Positions 50,520 to 57,929 of a stretch of DNA of 61,521 bases are shown here, piece after piece; the stretch's first letter is position 1; every line of letters begins with the position of its first letter. The notes beneath the pieces were generated by a model that saw only the letters and a program-made list of their open reading frames with translations, had not been told where the DNA came from and searched no databases. Position numbers and translations under genes: made by a program. Source of the stretch: CAZLKN01 sp964560135 (GTDB lineage: Bacteria; Actinomycetota; JAICYB01); the NCBI GenBank assembly GCA_964560135.1, contig CAZLKN010000015.1, forward strand, positions 1 through 61,521, given 5' to 3'.

Positions 50520-52196
50520 ATGACTCCCACCGCCGGCAACATCGGAGGTTCCACACGGACCTCTGACTCTGCCCGGCCCAGGGGGCCGGGGATCGTCTAT
50601 CTCGTCCTCAGTGCCGGGCTCTTGGGCTTGCTCAGCACGCTGGCTCTCACAACAGCGCAGACACCGCCTCCGACCATCGCCGAATTCGCGCCTCAGGCCA
50701 TCGAGCAGATCGAGGACGCCCCCGTCGAACAGACCAGCGAGTTCGGAGCAGGAGACGCCGGTGCTCCAGGAGAAGGCTCCGACTCCGAGGACCCGGGAGC
50801 CGACGACCCACCCCTCGCCGAGGAGCAGGTCATCGACGTCCCACGCATCAGACGCTGCGTCGGCGATCCCCCACGACAGATCGAAGACCCGCAATCGCCA
50901 CCCTGCGTTCCCTACTGGGACGGAGACAACGGCGGCGCCACATGGCAAGGCGTCACACGCAACGAGATCCGCATTGCCATCTCGGGCGGTGAAGACGACG
51001 AGGTTACCACCAAGACCTACGAATACCTGGTGCCGTTCTTCAATATGCGCTTCGAGTTCTACGGGCGGAGGATGATCATCGTCCCCGCAGGGGTCGGTGA
51101 CCCGGCGGACCCTGTGCAACAAAGGAACGCCGCGACGAGCGTCGACGAGGAGTACCAGGCATTCGCAGCCGGCTCGATGGTGTACGGCTTTCACTTCCAA
51201 GAGGAACTCGCCCGGAGATCGGTGGTCAGCGTGGGACGCAACAGCGACTTCACCGAACCCTACCTGCGGACCCGCGCACCACATATCTGGTCGTATCCGA
51301 TGGCGGCAGATCGCATGTTCCAGAACATGGGGGGCTGGACGTGCCGCAGACTGGCCGACAGCCGGGCCACCCACGCCGGCCCACCATACGATCTCGATGA
51401 GCGGACCTTCGGAGTCGTGTTCTGGAAGAGATCGCGCGACGTGCCGGTCACGAGTGAATCGCTCCTGCGTGAACTCTCCCGATGCGGGATAGACCCTGCC
51501 GTCACGATCGAGTTCAGTGACGAGGACTTCTGGGACTCCCGCAACGTAGCTCTGCAGATGCAGAACGCCGGAGTGACGTCCATCATCTTCCTGGCCCACG
51601 CCGGACATCAGGGGGAACTTGCTCGCAACGCGAGCAGCCAGGGCTACTTCCCTGAGTGGTTGGTCGCGAGTTACGGGGAACAGGACTATCCGTGGGTATC
51701 GCGATTGAGTGTCCCGAAGGAACACCTCGAACAGACCTTCGGACTCAGCTTCCAGCCCCGCCAAGTGCGACGCGACCTCACACCCCCCTGGTGGGCGCTG
51801 CAGGAAGCGAATCCTCAGGCTACGCAGGATCCGCTCTATGGCAACGCCGTCGGCCTTTCCACACTCACCTTCCGGTATCGCGACCTCCTCCTGCTCGCCT
51901 CGGGGATCCAGATGGCTGGGCCGGAACTGACACCGGCGACCTTTATGCGGGGACTTCAGGGGGCACGGTTCCCCAATCCGGCCCACCCCATCATGGCCGG
52001 CGATGTGGGCTTCCGAGGCAACTTCACGATGACCGAGGACGCCACCGAGTGGTGGTGGAGCAACACCGCCCGCGGTCCATCCGAGGACGACGTCGGTACG
52101 CTCTGCTACGTCGACGGAGGCGCCCGCCACCAGAAGGACACCTGGCCCCGAGGGGATGACGTGTTCTTCACCGGACCGTGCGACTCCGGCAGGTAA
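50520..52196 (+). CDS. Membrane-anchored type I periplasmic-binding-protein-like receptor (paralogue 4)
   Basis: A 558-residue family member and the only full-length one on the plus strand. The anchor helix (about 25-45, LVLSAGLLGLLSTLAL) is followed by the TPPPTIAEFAPQAIEQIED block, the CVGDPPRQIEDPQSPPC Cys pair, RFEFYGRRM, LLLLASGIQMAG, and EWWWSNTA...CYVDGG...GPCDS. TTGGAGAG precedes the ATG. No ACTTC-type operator was found in front, so it may be under other control; it is divergent from the GH172 operon, which suggests that its ligand relates to that pathway. Confidence 0.8.
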   Translation: MTPTAGNIGGSTRTSDSARPRGPGIVYLVLSAGLLGLLSTLALTTAQTPPPTIAEFAPQAIEQIEDAPVEQTSEFGAGDAGAPGEGSDSEDPGADDPPLAEEQVIDVPRIRRCVGDPPRQIEDPQSPPCVPYWDGDNGGATWQGVTRNEIRIAISGGEDDEVTTKTYEYLVPFFNMRFEFYGRRMIIVPAGVGDPADPVQQRNAATSVDEEYQAFAAGSMVYGFHFQEELARRSVVSVGRNSDFTEPYLRTRAPHIWSYPMAADRMFQNMGGWTCRRLADSRATHAGPPYDLDERTFGVVFWKRSRDVPVTSESLLRELSRCGIDPAVTIEFSDEDFWDSRNVALQMQNAGVTSIIFLAHAGHQGELARNASSQGYFPEWLVASYGEQDYPWVSRLSVPKEHLEQTFGLSFQPRQVRRDLTPPWWALQEANPQATQDPLYGNAVGLSTLTFRYRDLLLLASGIQMAGPELTPATFMRGLQGARFPNPAHPIMAGDVGFRGNFTMTEDATEWWWSNTARGPSEDDVGTLCYVDGGARHQKDTWPRGDDVFFTGPCDSGR

Positions 52197-52211
52197 CGGC
52201 AGATCGGTGAA

Positions 52212-52226
52212 GCCCTCGGGCAGGGC
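52212..52226. terminator. Hairpin between convergent genes
   Basis: GCCCT-CGGGC-AGGGC, a 5-bp GC stem in the 35-bp gap between binding protein 4 and L-fuconate dehydratase, may end both transcripts. Confidence 0.4.
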
Positions 52227-52231
52227 GCCTC

Positions 52232-53536
52232 TTACGTGCGTACCTCCCGCCAGGCACGCCCAGATGGATAGAGGTGGTCGGCCAGCGACGAAGGCTTCAT
52301 CTCGATGCTGTAGCCGGGCGACGCCGGAGTACGGTAACGGCCGTCCTCCACCACGACCGGGGACAGGAAATGCTCGTGCAGATGATCGACGTACTCGGTG
52401 ATGCGACCCTCCATCGAACCGCTCACGCACACGTAGTCGATGATCGATAGGTGCTGGATGTACTCGCACAACCCCACCCCGCCCCCGTGCGGGCACACGG
52501 GGACGTCGAAGCGAGCCGCCATGAGCAGGACCGCCAATACCTCATTCACCCCCGCCAGCCGGCAGGCGTCGATCTGGCAGAACGAGATCGCATCCGCCTG
52601 CAACAACTGCTTGAACACCACACGGTTCTGACAATGCTCCCCCGTCGCAACCCCGATCGGCGCCAGCGCCTTCGCGATCCGTGCATGCCCCAACACGTCA
52701 TCCGGGCTCGTTGGTTCCTCGATCCACATCGGATCGAACGCCGCTAAGCGCTTCATGCACGCGATGGCCTCGTCCACGTCCCAGACCTGGTTCGCATCGA
52801 GCAGGAGTTTGCGGTCCGGACCGATCTCTTCCCGGACGATGGCAGCGCGGCGCAGATCTTCCTCGATGTTCCGTCCCACCTTCAGCTTCACGTGGTTCCA
52901 GCCCTCCGCCACCACCTCCCGGCACAACCCGCGCAGCTTGTCCTCCGAATACCCCAGCCATCCCGCTGAGGTCGTGTACGCCGGATACCCCTCGGCCAGG
53001 ACGTGCTCGATGCGTTCGGACTTCGTCGGGGCGAGTCGGTGCAAATGCTCGAGCGCTTCGTTGGGGGTCACGGCGTCGGTGATGTACCGGAAGTCGATGC
53101 ATGAAACCAGTTGCTCGGGCGTCATGTCGCATAACAGCCGCCACAACGGCTTACCCTCCGCCTTCGCGTACAGATCCCAGACCGCGTTCACGACGGCACC
53201 ACTCGCGAGATGGATCACGCCCTTCTCCGGGCCGAGCCACCGCAACTGGCTGTCACCGGTGACCTCACGCCAGAAGCCACCGAAGTCCGCGGTGATCGAG
53301 GCAAGGGAGCGGCCGACCACCAGTTGACGCAGCGCCTGTACGGCCGCCACACAGACCTCCGTTCCCCGGCCGATCGTGAACGTCAACCCGTGCCCCTCGA
53401 GGCCGGTGGGGTCGTCGGTCTCCAGCACCACATACGCCGCTGAGTAGTCCGGCGCCGCGTTCATCGCGTCCGACCCGTCGAGATGCAACGAGGTCGGGAA
53501 CCGAACGTCGTGGACGCGGAGATCGACGATCTGCAT
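52232..53536 (-). CDS. fucD: L-fuconate dehydratase (enolase superfamily)
   Basis: A 434-residue enzyme that closely follows the L-fuconate dehydratase pattern: DGSDAMNAAPDYSAAYVV and HGLTFTIGRGTEVC in the capping domain, HVKLKVG (KxK), LLDANQVWD, MWIEEPTSPDD, ATGEHCQNR and CPHGGGVGLCEYIQ in the barrel. It converts L-fuconate to 2-keto-3-deoxy-L-fuconate in the non-phosphorylated fucose pathway. ATG 53536 follows GGAGGG; it is the last gene of the PhyH - binding protein - dehydratase operon. No fucose dehydrogenase or lactonase is adjacent, although the SDRs and aldo/keto reductase elsewhere in the window are candidates. Confidence 0.9.
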   Translation of the reverse strand: MQIVDLRVHDVRFPTSLHLDGSDAMNAAPDYSAAYVVLETDDPTGLEGHGLTFTIGRGTEVCVAAVQALRQLVVGRSLASITADFGGFWREVTGDSQLRWLGPEKGVIHLASGAVVNAVWDLYAKAEGKPLWRLLCDMTPEQLVSCIDFRYITDAVTPNEALEHLHRLAPTKSERIEHVLAEGYPAYTTSAGWLGYSEDKLRGLCREVVAEGWNHVKLKVGRNIEEDLRRAAIVREEIGPDRKLLLDANQVWDVDEAIACMKRLAAFDPMWIEEPTSPDDVLGHARIAKALAPIGVATGEHCQNRVVFKQLLQADAISFCQIDACRLAGVNEVLAVLLMAARFDVPVCPHGGGVGLCEYIQHLSIIDYVCVSGSMEGRITEYVDHLHEHFLSPVVVEDGRYRTPASPGYSIEMKPSSLADHLYPSGRAWREVRT

Positions 53537-53573
53537 CAAACCCTCCAATCCAGAGATGCGGGCAGTGACCGAC

Positions 53574-55262
53574 TCAGCGGCAGGGAGCCTGCCGGAACCG
53601 TGGGTCCTCCTGGGGCCATGAGCCCGGCCCGAACCGGGTGCCGGCGTCCACGTAGCAATAGGCCCCCGTCTGTCCCGGGACCATCTCAGAGCGAGCGCTG
53701 CGGTTCCACCAGACCATCGCGAGGTCCTGGATCATCGTGTGGTCTCGGGGACCGAACCCCACCGTGGCCTGGTAGTAGGGGGGCCCGGCGGCCCCCGGAT
53801 TCGGGAACCTCGTGGTCTCGAGGGCACTGCCGAAGGTGTGCGGTGTGAGTTCGGGCCCTGCCATCTGGATCCCCGACGCGAGGAGCAGCAGGTTCCAGTA
53901 GTCGAATACGAGGATCGCGATGGGGCGGTCCTGCGACTGCCCATACTGGTAGCTGGGATCGGTTTCCTTCACCGCCCAGTGCCACGGCATGTCGCTGAGG
54001 GGCTGGGCCTTGTTGTGTGACATGAGTCCGATCACCTGCTCGGCCTGTTCCGGCGGGTTGAGTCCTCCTGCGAAGTCGTCATCCTGGTGCTGGTAGTTCG
54101 AGATGAGCCACTCGGGGAAGTACCCCTGCTCGGTGGACGACTGCATGAAGTTGATCGCCAGCCCACCGGCGGGACACAGACACAGCAGGGACGTCACACC
54201 TTCTTCCCTCATCTGGATGATGATCTGCTTGGCGCCGCGGGTGGCTGCGCTGGGATCGCCGTGCGGCCACTTCGCCTCTTCGAAGGTGACGCCACAGCGG
54301 GCGGCGCCCTGGCGCAGCGGCGCGAGGTCGATCGATGGGCTGCCGTCCACGAAGTCCTGGGTGATGACGCCGAACTTGCGAAGTTCGGCCTCCCGCTGGA
54401 GGCCTGCCGCGTAGACGGGGGGCTTGCCCGCGAGGATGTTGCAGGTGAACTCCGCGTAGTTCCGCAGGATCTTGTCGACCGTGGGCAGGTAGTTCCACTG
54501 GTACGGAGCGAAGCGGGCCAGGTGGTCGCCGTCCGCGATGGAGATGCCGGTGTAGGCGCCCTGCACGCTGATGATCTCGCGGCGGGCGAGCTCGTCGTAG
54601 AAGTGCACCTCACGGCCGACCTGCTCCGAGTAGCCGAGCACGGCGAACACATCGAGGTCGTCGGCGCGCTGGGCGTCGGCCTGCATCTGCGCGATCGTCA
54701 CGTTGTCCTGGACGCGGAAGGGGACCAGCGTGATCCGTCGACCGTAGAACTCGAAGCGGCGGTTGAAGAACGCCTGGAGCGCCCGCTGGATCCGTGAGAG
54801 CTCGTCGTCGCTCGTCCGGATGGCCACCCGGATCTCGTCGCGAGTCACACCCCTGGCGGTGGCACCACCGTTCTCGCCCTCCCAGTGGGGGACGCAGGGC
54901 GGCGACTGGGGGTCTTCGATCTGGCGGGGCGGGTCGCCGATGCACCGGCGGATCCGCGGGACGTCGATGGGTGGCGGCGTGTCGATCCCGTCCAGAGGCG
55001 GCGGCGTGGCGGCCGTCCCGTCGCCTTCGCCCCCGATGTCGGATCCGACGTCACTGCTCTGCTCGTCCGGAGCGTCCTCGATCTGCTCGATGGCCTGCGG
55101 AGCGAACTCCGCGATGGTCGGAGGCGGGGGCTGCGCCTGGGTCAGCGCCACCAGCCCCACGACCAGCGTGATGACGAGGGAGATCCCCGCGTACACGAAG
55201 CCGGGCGAGCGGGGCCGCCGGGAGCTTCCGGCCGGCGAGGCTCCGCGTCCCTCAGCTTCCAT
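53574..55262 (-). CDS. Membrane-anchored type I periplasmic-binding-protein-like receptor (paralogue 5)
   Basis: A 562-residue family member: anchor helix near residues 22-42, PPPPTIAEFAPQAIEQIED block, CIGDPPRQIEDPQSPPC Cys pair, RFEFYGRRI, a SLLCLCPAGG block, LLLLASGIQMAG, and an ending VWWNRSARSEM...CYVDAG. It resembles paralogue 2 at the C-terminus (both have FPNPG-x-GPPY), which is also the one placed after a PhyH gene. ATG 55262 lies 11 bp inside the PhyH gene, so the two are coupled; L-fuconate dehydratase follows 37 bp later. A ligand related to fucose catabolism is inferred from this. Confidence 0.8.
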   Translation of the reverse strand: MEAEGRGASPAGSSRRPRSPGFVYAGISLVITLVVGLVALTQAQPPPPTIAEFAPQAIEQIEDAPDEQSSDVGSDIGGEGDGTAATPPPLDGIDTPPPIDVPRIRRCIGDPPRQIEDPQSPPCVPHWEGENGGATARGVTRDEIRVAIRTSDDELSRIQRALQAFFNRRFEFYGRRITLVPFRVQDNVTIAQMQADAQRADDLDVFAVLGYSEQVGREVHFYDELARREIISVQGAYTGISIADGDHLARFAPYQWNYLPTVDKILRNYAEFTCNILAGKPPVYAAGLQREAELRKFGVITQDFVDGSPSIDLAPLRQGAARCGVTFEEAKWPHGDPSAATRGAKQIIIQMREEGVTSLLCLCPAGGLAINFMQSSTEQGYFPEWLISNYQHQDDDFAGGLNPPEQAEQVIGLMSHNKAQPLSDMPWHWAVKETDPSYQYGQSQDRPIAILVFDYWNLLLLASGIQMAGPELTPHTFGSALETTRFPNPGAAGPPYYQATVGFGPRDHTMIQDLAMVWWNRSARSEMVPGQTGAYCYVDAGTRFGPGSWPQEDPRFRQAPCR

Positions 55263-56157
55263 CGGTGAGGGTGACCAGTCGGGAGGCGGGAGCCTGCGCT
55301 TCGAAAGGCGGCTGGAGGTCGACGAGCCGGAGCGGCTCCGGCGGGTCGACGGGGGCCGTGGTGGGCCAGCCCCGGGTGAGCTCCGACCAGTCCGGGGTCG
55401 CCGGGTGGCCGTGGGGGAGCAGCGAGCCTTCGACCACGGGGTCGTCCAGGGACTGGTAGCGGTAGTCGGCGGACAGCCGCAGCCGGTCCGCGCGGTTCGC
55501 GGGCGCCCAGTGGACCGAGAAGGCGTGGAAGACGAGGACGTCGCCCATCCGGTAGTCGGCCGTGAGCCAGCGTGGATCGTTCTCGTCGACCTCGACACCG
55601 ACCCCACCGACGCCGTCGGCGGGGCGCACCTTCTTCAGTCCCTCCCGGTGCGTGCCCGACAGGATGCGGAGGCCGCCGAACTCCGGGGTGATGTCTCCGA
55701 GGGGGACCCACGTCGTGAGGACGTCGGAGGCTCCCTGGATCAGCGGGAAGTCCTGATGCGGTGGGGTGGGGTTCTCGGAATTGGGATAGGTGACGCGGGC
55801 GATCGAGCGCGGGTGCACGAGAACCCGTTCGCCGACGATCGCCCGGGCAACCGACAGGAGCGTCTCGTCGTGGGGGAAGGCGTGGAAGTCGTAGAGGGAC
55901 TGGATCGCCGCATACCCTTCCCACCAGTTCTCGTCGGCCTCACGGCGGACCAGCGGTCCCGGAACGGCGTCCAGCGGATCGGTTCCCTCGTCCAGCCAGC
56001 CGAGCGCGCCGATCGCGTTCAGGATGTCGGCGCGCAGCGCCGCCACCTTCTCGCGGTCGATCAGCCTGCGGAAGAACAGGTAGCTGTCCTGTTCGAAGCG
56101 CCGCCGTAACTCCTCGGGCTTGTCCAGGACGTCGTTCGAGCTCCGGAACGCCGACAT
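55252..56157 (-). CDS. Phytanoyl-CoA dioxygenase (PhyH) family protein
   Basis: A 301-residue Fe(II)/2-oxoglutarate oxygenase with the HxD pair in PPHQDFP (H134, D136), distal His in FSVHWAPAN (H216) and Arg in ADRLRL. It differs strongly from the PhyH protein at 39060. The start may be ATG 56157 or one of two GTG codons at 56160 and 56163; AAGGAGGATCC lies just upstream. It heads the operon with binding protein 5 and L-fuconate dehydratase, with site L upstream. Confidence 0.85.
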   Translation of the reverse strand: MSAFRSSNDVLDKPEELRRRFEQDSYLFFRRLIDREKVAALRADILNAIGALGWLDEGTDPLDAVPGPLVRREADENWWEGYAAIQSLYDFHAFPHDETLLSVARAIVGERVLVHPRSIARVTYPNSENPTPPHQDFPLIQGASDVLTTWVPLGDITPEFGGLRILSGTHREGLKKVRPADGVGGVGVEVDENDPRWLTADYRMGDVLVFHAFSVHWAPANRADRLRLSADYRYQSLDDPVVEGSLLPHGHPATPDWSELTRGWPTTAPVDPPEPLRLVDLQPPFEAQAPASRLVTLTDGS

Positions 56158-56188
56158 CACCACGGATCCTCCTTGGCCCCCGTCTCCT

Positions 56189-56203
56189 ACTTCTGTTACA
56201 AGC
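56189..56203. promoter_or_regulatory. Operator site L
   Basis: ACTTCTGTTACAAGC, differing from site I at one position, in the divergent region between the PhyH operon and the sulfatase gene. Confidence 0.6.
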
Positions 56204-56292
56204 GTATCCGTAGAGTACGGTCCCGCGGCTCTCGTGTCATCGGGTCTGCACGACCGTGTCTCCGGGATACGAAGGCGCTTCGGGAGGGACGG

Positions 56293-57873
56293 ATGAACGA
56301 TCGTCCGAATGTGCTGCTGATCATGACCGACCAGCAGAAGGCATCGTCGCTGCCCGCGTACGGGAACCCGCTCGTGCGCACGCCGGCGATCACCTCCCTC
56401 GCCGAGGGCGGCGTGGTGGTCGACGGGGCGATCTGCAACTACCCGGCGTGCACGCCGGCGCGGGCGACGGTGCACACCGGACGCTACGCCCACGTGACCG
56501 GCGTGCGCGCGAACCACATCCACCTGCCCGAGCGCGAGATCACGCTGCCGCTCATGCTGCGCCGGCACGGCTACGAGACGGCGCTCATCGGTAAGAACCA
56601 CGTGTTCGCCGACGGCTCACCGGGCTCCCAGTTCCGCGACGGGGCGCTGGCCTTGCGCGACTGGCCGGACCGTTTCGGAAAGCCCCCCGAGATGCGCGAG
56701 CAGGTCGCCCGGGAGGTGGAGCTCTCCGACCAGCGGCACCTCTTCGACCACTGGTTCGAGGCCAACCACTTCGGCGCCCAGGGGGCCGAGCACGACGAGC
56801 ATCGCCGGTTCTCACTCCAGCCGTTCCTCTGGCGCTCGCACGCCGGCAGCGCCGTCACACCCTTCCCCGCCTCGGAGCACACTTCCGGCGTGCTCGGGAG
56901 CCGGGCCACGGAGTTCGTGACGCAGCGGGCGGACGCCGACCGTCCGTGGTTCCTGTGGCTTTCGTTCCCCGATCCGCACAACCCGTACCACGCCCCCGAG
57001 CCCTTCGCCTCGATGTACGACCCGGATGAGGTCGACCTGCCCGCCCACGACCCGCTCGAGGGCAAGCCCGAGCGGCAGCGGATCGCGAGCGCGATGTGCG
57101 GCATGCGCAACCCCCGCGAGGAGGACATCCGCCGCGCCGTCGCGATCCAGTACGCACAGGTGAGCGCGATCGATGCCGCCATCGGACAGGTCCTCGACGC
57201 GCTCGAGCGGAGCGGAGCAACCTCGCGGACCCTCGTGCTGTTCATGACCGACCATGGAGGCTACGTGGGCGACCACGGAGCCTGGCACAAGGCGCCGGCC
57301 TTCTACGAGTGCCTGATCCGGATCCCACTGATCGTGTCCTGGCCCGGGACGATCGCCGCCGGGCGGCTCACCGACGGCTTCCTCGAACAGATCGACCTCA
57401 TGCCCACGATCCTGGACCTCGCGGGGGCCGGGATCCCACCCGGCGTCCAGGGACGAAGCGTTGCCGCCTCCCTCGGAGGCACGGGGACGCTCCGCGAGGT
57501 CGCCTTCGCGGAGGCCGGTGAGGTGGGGGATCCCGTCGGCTGGGACGACCTTCCGTTCATGCCCGACGATCCGCTCGACGACCGCTACTTCGGCTGGGAC
57601 GGCTTCCAGGAGGCCTGGATCGGCCAGGGCAAGATGATCCGCACCGCCGACCGCAAGTACGTGTGGTACGCCAACGGGGACGAGGAACTGTACGACCTCA
57701 CGGCCGATCCCGAGGAGCTGGTCAACCTCGCCGGCCGGCCCGAGAGCGCGGACACGGTCCGCGAGCTCCGCGACCGGCTGCTGCGCTGGTGTGTGGAGAG
57801 CGAGGACCAGCTCCCCGTGCACGCCCGCAACGTCTACTTCGAGGACGTCGTCGCGGGGACGCTGCCCTTCTAG
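56293..57873 (+). CDS. Type I sulfatase (formylglycine-dependent)
   Basis: A 526-residue sulfatase. PNVLLIMTDQQ at the start, the CTPAR signature (C53, converted to formylglycine), TGRYAH, SFPDPHNPYHAPEP and MTDHGGYVGDHG carry the calcium-binding and catalytic residues. No signal peptide is visible, so it would act inside the cell, and no formylglycine-generating enzyme lies in the window. It probably removes sulfate from imported sulfated sugars. GGGAGGG precedes the ATG. Confidence 0.95.
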   Translation: MNDRPNVLLIMTDQQKASSLPAYGNPLVRTPAITSLAEGGVVVDGAICNYPACTPARATVHTGRYAHVTGVRANHIHLPEREITLPLMLRRHGYETALIGKNHVFADGSPGSQFRDGALALRDWPDRFGKPPEMREQVAREVELSDQRHLFDHWFEANHFGAQGAEHDEHRRFSLQPFLWRSHAGSAVTPFPASEHTSGVLGSRATEFVTQRADADRPWFLWLSFPDPHNPYHAPEPFASMYDPDEVDLPAHDPLEGKPERQRIASAMCGMRNPREEDIRRAVAIQYAQVSAIDAAIGQVLDALERSGATSRTLVLFMTDHGGYVGDHGAWHKAPAFYECLIRIPLIVSWPGTIAAGRLTDGFLEQIDLMPTILDLAGAGIPPGVQGRSVAASLGGTGTLREVAFAEAGEVGDPVGWDDLPFMPDDPLDDRYFGWDGFQEAWIGQGKMIRTADRKYVWYANGDEELYDLTADPEELVNLAGRPESADTVRELRDRLLRWCVESEDQLPVHARNVYFEDVVAGTLPF

Positions 57874-57885
57874 CCCCGGCGGGCT
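57872..57885 (+). terminator. Hairpin at the sulfatase stop
   Basis: AGCCC-CGGC-GGGCT, a 5-bp GC stem that begins in the stop codon, is a possible terminator between the sulfatase and the dehydratase promoter. Confidence 0.35.
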
Positions 57886-57892
57886 GCTGCTC

Positions 57893-57907
57893 GCTTATAA
57901 TATAGGT
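57893..57907 (+). promoter_or_regulatory. Operator site M with consensus -10
   Basis: GCTTATAATATAGGT contains a full TATAAT hexamer (57896-57901), the best -10 box of the window, 29 bp before the first possible start of the dehydratase. It fits the operator consensus moderately. Confidence 0.5.
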
Positions 57908-57929
57908 AGACGAAAAACAGGCGTGCCGA

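Noticed and set aside
34280..55262. Binding-protein paralogues as SusD-like outer-membrane receptors or as ordinary lipoprotein SBPs
   Set aside because: No SusC-like porin, no lipobox, and an uncleaved-type anchor helix; the alternating alpha/beta body fits a type I binding protein better.
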